A stretch of DNA of 64,000 nucleotides, from NCBI GenBank assembly GCA_035605695.1, contig DATNGZ010000064.1, positions 1-64,000 of the forward strand, written 5' to 3'. Both the position numbers and the translations under genes were made by a program. This document shows, piece by piece, positions 40,716 to 49,210 of the stretch (position 1 is its first letter; each line of letters starts with the position of its first letter). The notes beneath the pieces were generated by a model. It was not told the DNA's origin. It did no database searches and worked only from the letters and a program-made list of their open reading frames with translations. The stretch comes from VRUE01 sp035605695 (lineage in GTDB: Bacteria > Actinomycetota > Thermoleophilia > Solirubrobacterales > 70-9).

Positions 40716-43113
40716 CGGCGGCAGCGCCTTCGAGGTCGACCGGGGTCTCCAGCTGTTCGACAACCGGCAGGCGCCAGAGCACGCTGGCGATCGTCAGGCC
40801 GGCCGCCGCGGCGAAGAGCGCCAGGAACCACTGGGTTGCGCTGAGCAGGACCATTTCGAAGAAGTCGCGTACGGGGGCGGCGGCGAGGATCAGGGCGTAG
40901 AGGGCGCCGAGGCCGGCGACCAGAGCCAACATGTAGCTCTGGATCGCGATGTGCTCGCGGCCGGGGCCGCGCTCGAGCAACAGCACGAAGCTGAGTCCGA
41001 GCACGATCAGGGTCGTGGTCGCCGCGGTCCGCCCAGCTTCGAGGCTGCCGCCGAAGACCGTGTCGACGAGGAAGAAGGAGAGGATCGAGCCGAGCGCCGT
41101 CGCCAGCCCGGCCGGCACCGCGAAGGCCCCCAGGGCGCGCAGCAGCCGGCCCCGGTAAAGCGGTCCATCGGAGGGGGCGAGGGCCAGTACGAAGGAGGGG
41201 ATGCCGATCGTCAGGAAGGCGGCCAGGGTGAGGTGGCGGGGCAGGAAAGGGAAGGCGAAGCCGGGGATCGCGACGAGCAAGATCAAGGCCGCGGCGTAGA
41301 CCGTCTTGGTCAGGTAGAGCCGGCCGAGGCGGTGGATGTTGCGAGCGATCCGCCGCCCCTCGCCGACAGCCTGGGGCAGACGGGCGAACTCGTCCTTAAG
41401 CAGGACGACGTCGGCGACCCCCTTGGTCACCTGCGCACCCGAGCCCATCGCCACCGCCATCCGCGCCCGCTTCAGTGCCGGCACGTCGTTGACGCCGTCG
41501 CCGATCATCGCCGCGTAGCGTCCCGAGGCAGCCAGGGCCGAGACGAGGTCGCGCTTTTGCTCGGGCTTGATTCGGCAGAAGACGGTGTTGTCCACGGCCG
41601 CCCTGGCCAGTCCTTCGGCGTCCTCGGGTAGTTCTGAGCCCTCGATCACGCCGGCGTCCGGCGGTATCCCGACGGCGCCGGCAACCGCGGTCACCGTCGC
41701 CCGGGCGTCGCCGGAGATCAGCTTCAGGTCGACGTCTTCTTCGCGCATCAGGGCGACGGTTTCCGCCGCGTCGGGTCGCAGCGTCTCCTCCAGTACCACC
41801 AGTGCCAGCGGCTCCAGCCGCGGCGCCGGTCCCTCACCGGGATCAGCCGGCAGCGGCTGGCTGCTTTCGCCGAAGGCGACAACGCGGCGGCCCGCGGCGG
41901 TCTCCCGCTCGAGCACGCGGGCGAGGCCGGGAGGGAGCGACAGCGCCCCCGCCTCGCCGAGCACGTCCGGCGCCCCGAGCACGTAGCTGGTCGAGCCGAT
42001 TCGCAGGCCGCTCCACTTCCACTCCGAGGAGAACGGCACTTCGCCCGCGACCTTCCCCGTCTCGCCCGGGAAGCGCTCGGCGATCGCTTCGAGGGTGCGG
42101 TTGCGGTCACCGGCGCTGGCCGCGAAGTTGCCCAGCGCCGTCTGCACCACCGTCGGCTCGAGCCCCTCGGCAACCTCGGCGCCAAGCAGGCGCAGCTCGC
42201 CGTCAGTCAGCGTGCCGGTCTTATCGACGCAGATCGTGTCGACCGCGGCGAGGCTCTCGGTGGCGCTCATCTGCTGCACCAGTGTGTCTTTTTTAGCCAG
42301 CCGTACGGCGGCGACCGCGAAGGTGACACTCATCAACAGCACCAGGCCCTCGGGGATCAGCGTCACCAGCCCGGCTGTGGCCGTCTGGGCCGCCTCCTCG
42401 ATTCCGGTGTTGCGCAGCTTCAGGGTGAGGATCAGCAACAGGGCCAGCGGCACCATCACGTAGACGCAGGCGACGATCACCCGGTTGACCTCCTCCTGCA
42501 GCGGTGAGGGCGGGTGGCGGAAGGTGCGCGCCTCGCCGGCCAAGCGTCCGGCGTAGCTCTCCTCGCGCACCGCGGTGACCTTGTAATAGCCGGAGCCGCT
42601 GATGCAGAAGGAGCCAGAGAGGGCCTGGTCGTCGCGGTCCTTGCGCACCCCGTCGGCCTCGCCGGTCAGCATCGACTCGTCGAGCGTCATCCCGCGCGTG
42701 CGGATCACCTCACCGTCGGCGACGAGCTGGTCGCCCGGCCCGACCGCGATTACATCGCCGGGGACGACCTCATCGGCGAGCAGGTCGACGGTGGCGCCGT
42801 CGCGGACAACCTTGGCCCGCGGGGCGACGAGCACCGCCAGCTCATCGAGCGTGCGCTTCGCCTTCAGCTCCTGGCGGATGCCGATGTAGGAGTTGATCAC
42901 CGCGATCAGGCCGAAGATCGAGTCGGCGTAGAGGCCCAGACCGAGGTCGAGGATGAAGAAGGCGCCGATGATCGCGTTGAAGAGCGTGAAGACGTTGCCC
43001 GCGACGATGCTGGAGGTCGAGCGCGAGGAGGTTTCCGGTGGCGGACCCAGCTCGCGCAGCCGCTTTGCCGCCGTCGCGCTGGAGAGGCCCTGCTCGATCG
43101 CCGCGTCAGTCAT
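40681..43113 (-). CDS. P-type cation-transporting ATPase, CtpE-like
   Basis: 810 residues. A-domain LTGEADGVRKDRD (TGE near 150), phosphorylation site CVDKTGTLTDG (Asp near 295), P-domain ISGDARATVTAVAGAVG and MIGDGVNDVPALKRARMAVAMG (near 532), with ten membrane helices. The ion-path segment LVTLIPEGLVLLMSVTFAVA (PEGL) and overall layout resemble mycobacterial CtpE, a calcium-uptake ATPase, rather than heavy-metal pumps: no CPC motif and no N-terminal metal domain. Start ATG at 43113. Cation assignment is by family resemblance. Confidence 0.87.
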   Translation of the reverse strand: MTDAAIEQGLSSATAAKRLRELGPPPETSSRSTSSIVAGNVFTLFNAIIGAFFILDLGLGLYADSIFGLIAVINSYIGIRQELKAKRTLDELAVLVAPRAKVVRDGATVDLLADEVVPGDVIAVGPGDQLVADGEVIRTRGMTLDESMLTGEADGVRKDRDDQALSGSFCISGSGYYKVTAVREESYAGRLAGEARTFRHPPSPLQEEVNRVIVACVYVMVPLALLLILTLKLRNTGIEEAAQTATAGLVTLIPEGLVLLMSVTFAVAAVRLAKKDTLVQQMSATESLAAVDTICVDKTGTLTDGELRLLGAEVAEGLEPTVVQTALGNFAASAGDRNRTLEAIAERFPGETGKVAGEVPFSSEWKWSGLRIGSTSYVLGAPDVLGEAGALSLPPGLARVLERETAAGRRVVAFGESSQPLPADPGEGPAPRLEPLALVVLEETLRPDAAETVALMREEDVDLKLISGDARATVTAVAGAVGIPPDAGVIEGSELPEDAEGLARAAVDNTVFCRIKPEQKRDLVSALAASGRYAAMIGDGVNDVPALKRARMAVAMGSGAQVTKGVADVVLLKDEFARLPQAVGEGRRIARNIHRLGRLYLTKTVYAAALILLVAIPGFAFPFLPRHLTLAAFLTIGIPSFVLALAPSDGPLYRGRLLRALGAFAVPAGLATALGSILSFFLVDTVFGGSLEAGRTAATTTLIVLGLSFVLLLERGPGREHIAIQSYMLALVAGLGALYALILAAAPVRDFFEMVLLSATQWFLALFAAAAGLTIASVLWRLPVVEQLETPVDLEGAAAVSPPEAEARTE

Positions 43114-43141
43114 TGGGGCTATTCAATAGGGTGCGAGCCGG

Positions 43142-44188
43142 ATGGCTTTGAAGCTCGGACTCAACCTCGGCTACTGGGGCATCGGCCCGGCCGGCGAGGA
43201 CGCCCTCGAGGTGGTACTTGCCGCCGAGGCTGCCGGCTTCGAGTCGGTCTGGGCGGCTGAGTCCTACGGCTCCGACGTGGTCAGCGTGCTCGCCTGGCTG
43301 GCGCCGCAGACGACGACGATCAACCTCGGCGCGGCGATCATGCAGGTTCCCGCCCGCCCGCCCGCCGCCGCGGCGATGGCCGGCGCGACGATCGACAAGC
43401 TCTCCGGCGGACGCTTCCTCTTCGGCGTCGGCCCCTCCGGGCCGCAGGTCTCCGAAGGCTGGTACGGCGTGCCGTACTCGAAGCCCTGGGGCCGGACCCG
43501 CGAGTACATCGAAGTCGTGCGCGAGATCGTCGCCCGCGAGGACAAGGTTGACCACCAGGGCGAGCATTACCAACTGCCTCTACCCGGTGGCGAGGGAAAG
43601 CCACTGAAGCTCAACTTCCACCCTGAGCGCAACCAGATCCCCGTTTTCGTCGGTGCGATCGGGCGCAAGTCGGTCGAGATGGCGGCTGAGATCGCCGATG
43701 GCTGGATCCCGATCTTCTTCAGCGTCGACGCCTTTGAGCAGACCTGGGGAGAGCACCTGGAGGCGGGCTTCGCCAAGGGCGGCCGGACGCGCTCGGACCT
43801 CGAGGTCTCGCCCTCGCTGCAGGTCGCGATCGACGGCGATCTGGAGGCGGCGAAGAGCGTGGTCAAGGCCGGCCTCGTCCTCTACTTCGGCGGCATGGGT
43901 AGCCGCAAAACCAACTTCTACGTCGACCTCGCCCATCGTTTCGGCTTCGGCGAAGTTGCCGACGAAGTCCAGAAGCGCTTCCAGGACGGCGACCGCGCCG
44001 GCGCCTTCGAGGCGGTTCCCGACGAGGTCGTCGAGGCGACCTCGCTGGTCGGCACCGAGGCCGAGGTGGCGGAGCGGGTCGAGCGCTTCCGCGGCGCCGG
44101 CATCGACCGCCTGATCGTCTCGCCGGTTCATGCCGAGAAGAGCCAACAACTGCACACCTTGCAGCGCCTAGCGGCGCTCATCGCGTAG
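43142..44188 (+). CDS. LLM-class F420-dependent oxidoreductase
   Basis: 348 residues, luciferase-like TIM barrel. LGLNLGYWGIGPAGEDALEVVLAAEAAGFESVWAAE opens the barrel; SGGRFLFGVGPSGPQVSEGWYGVPYSKP (near 85-112) is the F420-group signature, and PVFVGAIGRKSVEMAAEIADGWIPIFFS follows (near 160-190). Actinobacterial members use reduced F420 to act on varied substrates; the substrate here cannot be read. Just before the transhydrogenase operon, 18 bp away, so it may be co-transcribed. Confidence 0.88.
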   Translation: MALKLGLNLGYWGIGPAGEDALEVVLAAEAAGFESVWAAESYGSDVVSVLAWLAPQTTTINLGAAIMQVPARPPAAAAMAGATIDKLSGGRFLFGVGPSGPQVSEGWYGVPYSKPWGRTREYIEVVREIVAREDKVDHQGEHYQLPLPGGEGKPLKLNFHPERNQIPVFVGAIGRKSVEMAAEIADGWIPIFFSVDAFEQTWGEHLEAGFAKGGRTRSDLEVSPSLQVAIDGDLEAAKSVVKAGLVLYFGGMGSRKTNFYVDLAHRFGFGEVADEVQKRFQDGDRAGAFEAVPDEVVEATSLVGTEAEVAERVERFRGAGIDRLIVSPVHAEKSQQLHTLQRLAALIA

Positions 44189-44206
44189 TCTCCGCCGCCG
44201 CGTCCT

Positions 44207-45325
44207 ATGAAGATCGGAGTGCCGAAAGAGACCGCCGAGGGAGAGCGCCGGGTCGCGCTGGTCCCTGACGTAGTCAAGTCCCTTGCCGCGAATGAGAAGG
44301 TCGCGGTGCTGGTTGAGTCTGGAGCCGGCGAGGCAGCAGGCCATCCCGACTCCCAGTACAGCGAGGCCGGCGCCGAAGTCGTCGAGGGCGAGGTTACGTG
44401 GGGCGCCGACGTGGTCCTTCGCGTCGCCGTCCCTTCCGCCGCTGAGATCGGCCGGCTCAACTCGAATCAGCTGCTGATCGGTCACCTCTCGCCGTGGACC
44501 GCGGCCGAGACAAACAATGCGCTTGCCGCTGCGGGCGTAACCAGCTTCGCGATGGAGGCAATCCCGCGCACGACCCGGGCCCAGGCGATGGACGCGCTCT
44601 CCTCTCAGGCCGCTGCCGCCGGTTACGCGGCCAGCCTGATCGCCGCCCGCGAGTCGGGCCGCTTCTACGGGATGATGACCACCGCCGCCGGCACCGTGCC
44701 GCCGGCCAAGGTCCTCGTCCTCGGCGCCGGTGTTGCCGGCCTGCAGGCAGTCGCCACCGCCAAGCGGCTGGGCGCGATCGTCACCGGTTTCGACATCCGC
44801 CGTGCAGCCTGGGAGCAGATCGCCTCGCTTGGCGGTCGTCCGCTGGAACTTGACTTCATCCCCGACGCGGAGGGTGAGGGCGGCTACGCGCGCCCGCTCA
44901 CCGACGAGGAGAACGCCCAGGTGCGCGACGCGCTCGGCGAGAACGCCGCCAAGCAGGACGTGATCGTCACAACCGCCGCGATCCCGGGGCGCCCGGCGCC
45001 ACTACTGATCACCGCCGAGGCGGTGCGCGGCATGGCGCCCGGCTCGGTGATCGTCGACCTCGCCGCTGAGACCGGCGGCAACTGCGAGCTGACCGAGTCG
45101 GGGCAGACCGTGATCGAGAACGGGGTCAAGGTGATCGGCCCGCGCAACCTGGCCAGCGAGATGCCGCGCCCGGCGTCACAGCTCTACGCCAAGAACCTGG
45201 AGAACCTGCTTGGGCTGCTGATCAGCGAGGAGGGCACGCTCAACGTCGACTTCGAGGACGACATCATCGCCGCCGCCTGCATCACCCACGGCGGCGAGAT
45301 CAAGAACGAGAGGGCCGCTAAGTGA
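44207..45325 (+). CDS. pntAA: NAD(P) transhydrogenase subunit alpha part 1 (NAD-binding domain I)
   Basis: 372 residues. MKIGVPKETAEGERRVALVPD starts the family; NAD-binding KVLVLGAGVAGLQAVATAKRLGAIVTGFDIR lies near 167-197, and the mobile-loop/conserved segments MAPGSVIVDLAAETGGNCELTE near 272. With the two genes downstream it makes the membrane enzyme that moves hydride from NADH to NADP using the proton gradient. The split into three polypeptides (AA, AB, B) is the form seen in many actinobacteria and alphaproteobacteria. The stop overlaps the next start by 4 nt. Confidence 0.95.
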   Translation: MKIGVPKETAEGERRVALVPDVVKSLAANEKVAVLVESGAGEAAGHPDSQYSEAGAEVVEGEVTWGADVVLRVAVPSAAEIGRLNSNQLLIGHLSPWTAAETNNALAAAGVTSFAMEAIPRTTRAQAMDALSSQAAAAGYAASLIAARESGRFYGMMTTAAGTVPPAKVLVLGAGVAGLQAVATAKRLGAIVTGFDIRRAAWEQIASLGGRPLELDFIPDAEGEGGYARPLTDEENAQVRDALGENAAKQDVIVTTAAIPGRPAPLLITAEAVRGMAPGSVIVDLAAETGGNCELTESGQTVIENGVKVIGPRNLASEMPRPASQLYAKNLENLLGLLISEEGTLNVDFEDDIIAAACITHGGEIKNERAAK

Positions 45326-45645
45326 GCTTGATGACCGAGATCACGATTTTCGTGCTCGCCGCCTTCGTCGGCTTCGAGGTGATCTCGAAGGTGCCGACCA
45401 CCCTGCACACGCCGTTGATGTCGCAGACCAACGCGATCCACGGCATCGTCATGCTCGGCGGCCTGATCGTCGTCGGCTACGCCAACGACCCGCTCGAGTA
45501 CGTCATCGGCACGATCGCGATCGCCTTCGGCGCGATCAACATCGTCGGTGGCTTCATGGTCACCGACCGCATGCTCGGCATGTTCTCGAAAAAGCCGAAA
45601 CCCAAGGCCGAGGCTGCTGACGGCAAAGGCGGAGGCGGCAAATGA
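45322..45645 (+). CDS. pntAB: NAD(P) transhydrogenase subunit alpha part 2 (membrane)
   Basis: 107 residues, GTG/ATGA-type coupling on both sides. Three hydrophobic helices: TEITIFVLAAFVGFEVISKVPTTLHTPLMSQTNAIHGIV carries the family signature, then GGLIVVGY and IAFGAINIVGGFMV. The C-terminal 20 residues are a Lys/Ala/Gly-rich tail. It forms part of the proton channel between PntAA and PntB. Confidence 0.93.
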   Translation: MSLMTEITIFVLAAFVGFEVISKVPTTLHTPLMSQTNAIHGIVMLGGLIVVGYANDPLEYVIGTIAIAFGAINIVGGFMVTDRMLGMFSKKPKPKAEAADGKGGGGK

Positions 45646-47060
45646 TCGCCGAGGCCGTGCTCAAGCCGGGCGGGGACGCGGCGACCGCGCTCTACATCGT
45701 CGCCTTCTCGCTCTTCATCCTCGGCGTCAAACGCGGCACCCATCCGACCACCGCCAAGCAGGGCAACCTGGTCGCCGCGGTGGGTATGGCGGTTGCCGTC
45801 GTCACCACCCTGCTGCTCGACGGCGTCGGCAACTGGGGCTTGATCGCGCTCGGCCTCGGGATCGGCACCGCCGTCGGCGTGATCGCCTCGGTGCGGGTGA
45901 AGATGACCGAGATGCCGCAGATGGTGGCGCTCTACAACGGCGTCGGCGGCGGCGCGGTCGCCTTGATCGCCTGGTCGGAGATCCGCCACGGGATCTCGCT
46001 CGGCGAGACGATCCCGCTCGATACGCTGATCCCGGTCCTCTTCGCCGCGGTTGTCGGCTCAGTCTCTTTCTGGGGCTCGAACATCGCCTTCGCCAAGCTC
46101 CAGGACCTGATCCCGACCCGCCCGCTTGCGGTTCCTGGGCAACAGGTGATCAACGTTGTGCTGCTGATCGGCATCCTTGTCGCCTGCACCGACATCGCGA
46201 TCAACAACGACGATCCCTCGCAGGCGATCTTCATCGCCGTTCTGCTCGCCGCCGGTCTGCTCGGCAACCTCGTTGTGCTGCCGATCGGCGGCGCCGACAT
46301 GCCGGTCGTGATCTCGCTGCTCAACGCCTTCACCGGCCTCTCCGCCGCGGCGGCCGGCTTCGCCCTCGACAACGTCGCGCTGATCGTCGCTGGAACCCTG
46401 GTTGGCTCCTCGGGAACGATCCTGACGATGGAGATGGCGACCGCGATGAACCGCTCGGTCGCCAACGTCCTCTTCGCTGGCTTCGGCGGTGCGCCCGCGG
46501 GCGGCGGTGGTGGCAGTACCGAGGAACGCCCCCACGTCTCGATCGGCGCCCAGGACGCGGCGATCAAGCTCGCCTACGCAGACTCGGTCGTGATCGTGCC
46601 CGGCTACGGCCTCGCCGTCGCCCAGGCGCAGCACGCGATCAAGGAGGTCGGCGACGAGCTGGAGAAGCGCGGCGTTACCGTCAACTACGCGATCCATCCC
46701 GTGGCGGGCCGCATGCCCGGCCACATGAACGTGCTGCTGGCCGAGGCCGACGTGCCCTACGAGCAGCTCAAGGAGATGGAGGAGATCAACCCTGAGATGC
46801 CGCGCACCGACGTCGCGGTCATCGTCGGCGCCAACGACGTCACCAACCCGGCGGCCAAGAACGACCCTGACAGCCCGATCGCCGGGATGCCGATCATCGA
46901 AGTCGACCAGGCCCAGCAGGTGATCGTGATCAAGCGCTCACTCAGCCCCGGTTTCGCCGGCATCGACAACGACCTCTTCTACGAAGCCAATACTTCGATG
47001 CTCTTCGACGACGCGAAGAAGGCGGCGGCCGACATCGCGGCCGAGATTCAAAACCTCTGA
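45642..47060 (+). CDS. pntB: NAD(P) transhydrogenase subunit beta
   Basis: 472 residues. About nine membrane helices fill the N-terminal half (IVAFSLFILGVKRGTHPTTAKQGN near 15); the C-terminal 180 residues are the NADP-binding domain III: VVIVPGYGLAVAQAQHAI near 310, VNYAIHPVAGRMPGHMNVLLAEADVPY near 345 and VIKRSLSPGFAGIDNDLFY near 430. A Gly-rich linker (PAGGGGGSTEE) joins them. Completes the proton-translocating enzyme that supplies NADPH, for instance to the monooxygenase and F420 pathways. Confidence 0.95.
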   Translation: MIAEAVLKPGGDAATALYIVAFSLFILGVKRGTHPTTAKQGNLVAAVGMAVAVVTTLLLDGVGNWGLIALGLGIGTAVGVIASVRVKMTEMPQMVALYNGVGGGAVALIAWSEIRHGISLGETIPLDTLIPVLFAAVVGSVSFWGSNIAFAKLQDLIPTRPLAVPGQQVINVVLLIGILVACTDIAINNDDPSQAIFIAVLLAAGLLGNLVVLPIGGADMPVVISLLNAFTGLSAAAAGFALDNVALIVAGTLVGSSGTILTMEMATAMNRSVANVLFAGFGGAPAGGGGGSTEERPHVSIGAQDAAIKLAYADSVVIVPGYGLAVAQAQHAIKEVGDELEKRGVTVNYAIHPVAGRMPGHMNVLLAEADVPYEQLKEMEEINPEMPRTDVAVIVGANDVTNPAAKNDPDSPIAGMPIIEVDQAQQVIVIKRSLSPGFAGIDNDLFYEANTSMLFDDAKKAAADIAAEIQNL

Positions 47061-47108
47061 CGGCGGTCGGAGGGAATCCGGTCATCCTCCGGCGGAATTG
47101 GGTTGCGC

Positions 47109-47290
47109 GCCCTTCGGGGAAGTCTGGCTCGGGGACCTGCCGCACGCGTCTGGCGGCGGCGGACACTGCGCGATGCGGCGTCCTCAGTCGGCCAAATAGC
47201 GCTGCTATTCGGCCTCCCTGCGTCGTTGCCTCGCTTGGTCCGGCGCGCGCCAGCCGCACACGCCATCTCCCCGAGACAGACTTCAAAGGG
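47109..47290. repeat. Hairpin repeat family E, copy 2
   Basis: The largest copy, about 180 bp after pntB. Outer arms AAGTCTG-x-CTCGGGGA near 47120 and TCCCCGAG-x-CAGACTT near 47267, then CGTCTGGCG/CGCCAG. The core is GGCGTCCTCAGTCG, a hairpin AATAGC-GCT-GCTATT extended by GGCC/GGCC, then CTCCCTGCGTCGTTG. The inner 130 bp closely match copy 1 at 37.6 kb. Confidence 0.77.
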
Positions 47291-47323
47291 GGAGAGAAAG
47301 AGATCCCAATGGCTTAGACCTCC

Positions 47324-48250
47324 ATGCGAGGGTCCGAGCGGGGGCAGTCGACGGTCGAGTGGGTCGGGCTGCTGTTGCTCGTCGCCCTGCTGTTGACGGG
47401 CCTCGTTGCTGTTGGAGTGCGTGTTCCCGGAGCCGCGTTGGCACGCGGCATCGCTTCGCGAATCCTTTGCGCCGCGTCGCTGGCTGACAGTTGCGATGGC
47501 GACGAACCTGTCCTGATCGCGACTTACGGAACCGAAGTCGGCAAGCTGGTGCGCGAGCACATGCCCTCGCTGTTGTTTGAGTCAGGGTCGCGCGCGGTGC
47601 CGGTCGATTTTCGCCGCTGTCGCAGCACCGCCTGTGGCGACGGCGCCGAGCGCGGTTACGTGCGGCGCACCGATACGGGCCTGCCGGTCTCCGCCTTCGT
47701 TCACGTCGTCGATTGCAGGCCGAATGCGGATGCGGCCCAGGCCGAAGACGCGAACTGCGCCGGCAACCGCGCCGGCAACCTCTACATCCAGTACTGGACC
47801 TACTACGCGGACTCGGCGACGTTGCGAGCTGTCCCGGTTGCCGGCGAGGAGGGATTCCACGCGGACGATTGGGAGGGGGTGCAGATTCGCATTCGGCCCG
47901 ACGGCAGCGTCGACGAGCGCGCCTCTTCGCACGATGGCTACAACTACGACGAGGGAACGGCCAACTGGGGATCGGACATCGGCGCCGGTGCGCTCAGGGG
48001 GCTTGCCGAAGCAGCCAGCATCCGTCCGGTCGACGGCTGGGGCCCCGAGACGCACCTCCTCTTTGTCTCCGGCGGCAGCCACGCTGGCAACGCCTTCGAC
48101 GTCCGCGATATCGAACGCTTGACCTCCGGCAACCGTGTCCACCTGATCCCGCTGGAGCCGATCGCAATGACCAGCGACGCCAGCTTCGCGATCAGCCCGC
48201 CCTGGCACAAGAAGGTCTGGCGCGATCCCGAGGCCGCTGGGACCGACTGA
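47324..48250 (+). CDS. TadE/Flp-like pilin N-terminus fused to a Vps62-like domain
   Basis: 308 residues. The N-terminus ERGQSTVEWVGLLLLVALLLTG is a class III (Flp/TadE) prepilin segment: short charged leader, Gly followed by Gln/Ser and Glu at +5 or so, then a hydrophobic helix. From about residue 60 the rest is a secreted domain with several Cys, and NLYIQYWTYYADS (near 148) plus HADDWEGVQIRIRPDG (near 174) and LLFVSGGSHAGN (near 243), which recall Vps62-like/DUF946-type proteins. No tad genes are adjacent. Function unknown; surface or pilus-tip display is a guess. Confidence 0.75.
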   Translation: MRGSERGQSTVEWVGLLLLVALLLTGLVAVGVRVPGAALARGIASRILCAASLADSCDGDEPVLIATYGTEVGKLVREHMPSLLFESGSRAVPVDFRRCRSTACGDGAERGYVRRTDTGLPVSAFVHVVDCRPNADAAQAEDANCAGNRAGNLYIQYWTYYADSATLRAVPVAGEEGFHADDWEGVQIRIRPDGSVDERASSHDGYNYDEGTANWGSDIGAGALRGLAEAASIRPVDGWGPETHLLFVSGGSHAGNAFDVRDIERLTSGNRVHLIPLEPIAMTSDASFAISPPWHKKVWRDPEAAGTD

Positions 48251-48309
48251 TCACGAGACCAACATTTCCCATGCATGGGATGGGAAAAAGCGGTTTCGTC
48301 AGCGCCGGC

Positions 48310-49077
48310 CTACTTCGGCGGCATCCTCAGGGCGCCGTCGAGGCGGATCGTCTCGCCGTTCAGCATCGGGTTGGCGACGATCTGGGCGACCAGCTGGGCG
48401 TATTCCTCGGGGCGGCCGAGGCGCGAGGGGAAGGGGATGCCGGCGCCGAGGGCGGTGCGGGCCTCCTCGGGCAGGGCGGCAAGCAGCGGGGTGTCGAAGA
48501 GGCCTGGGGCGATGGTCATGACGCGAACGCCGCGTCCGGCCATATCGCGCGCCGCCGGCAGCGTCATTCCGACGATGCCGCCCTTCGAGGCCGCGTAGGC
48601 GATCTGGCCGATCTGGCCGTCGTAGGCGGCGATCGAGGCGGTGTTGACGCAGACGCCGCGCTCCCCTTCGACGTCGGGCTCATTCTCGCTCATCGCCGCG
48701 GCGGCCAGGCGCAGCACATTGAAGCTGCCGATCAGGTTGACCTTGACCACGTTGGAGAAGAATTCGAGGTTGTGGGGCCCGCGTTTGTGAGCGACCCGCT
48801 CGGCCCAGCCAATCCCGGCGCAGCAGACCGAGATCCGCAGGCCGTCGTCGTGGGCAGCCGCACGCTCGACCGCGTCCGAGACCGCGTCCTCGTCGGTCAC
48901 GTCGGCCCGGACGAAGGTCGCGCTCGGCCCCAGCTCCGCCGCCAGCGCCTCGCCCTTCTCGGCGTTGAGGTCGGCGATGGTCACTGCGGCACCGGCCTCG
49001 ACCAGGGCCCGCGCCGTGGCCTCACCAAGCCCCGACGCTCCGCCGGCCACCAGCGCGCTTGTGTCCTCAATCCGCAT
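48310..49077 (-). CDS. Short-chain dehydrogenase/reductase, 3-hydroxyacyl-CoA dehydrogenase type 2-like
   Basis: 255 residues. Rossmann ALVAGGASGLGEATARALVEAG (near 8-29), NTASIAAYDGQIGQIAYAASKGGIVG with catalytic Ser and Tyr-x3-Lys (near 145-168) and PGLFDTPLLAALPEEARTALGAGIPFPSRLGRPEEYA at the substrate loop. The last is typical of HSD10-type 3-hydroxy-2-methylbutyryl-CoA/3-hydroxyacyl-CoA dehydrogenases with NAD. Monocistronic; divergent from egtB across 133 bp that contains palindrome F2. Confidence 0.88.
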   Translation of the reverse strand: MRIEDTSALVAGGASGLGEATARALVEAGAAVTIADLNAEKGEALAAELGPSATFVRADVTDEDAVSDAVERAAAHDDGLRISVCCAGIGWAERVAHKRGPHNLEFFSNVVKVNLIGSFNVLRLAAAAMSENEPDVEGERGVCVNTASIAAYDGQIGQIAYAASKGGIVGMTLPAARDMAGRGVRVMTIAPGLFDTPLLAALPEEARTALGAGIPFPSRLGRPEEYAQLVAQIVANPMLNGETIRLDGALRMPPK

Positions 49078-49096
49078 TGCCGCGCACCCTACAGCC

Positions 49097-49145
49097 GAAC
49101 TGCATCAACTTCTCCGCCTGCTGGGTCTAGAAGTTGATGCAGTTC
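49097..49145. repeat. Palindromic repeat family F, copy 2 (intergenic)
   Basis: Arms GAACTGCATCAACTTCT (49097-49113) and exact complement (49129-49145) with a 15-nt loop; 47 of 49 bases equal copy 1 inside the amidohydrolase gene. It lies in the divergent promoter space between the SDR gene and egtB, where its hairpin could influence either transcript. Confidence 0.82.
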
Positions 49146-49210
49146 GATCGATTTGCGAAGTTCACACCCCGGTAATCAGACCTCGCTAGGGTTTTCGCAT
49201 TGCGACCGGG

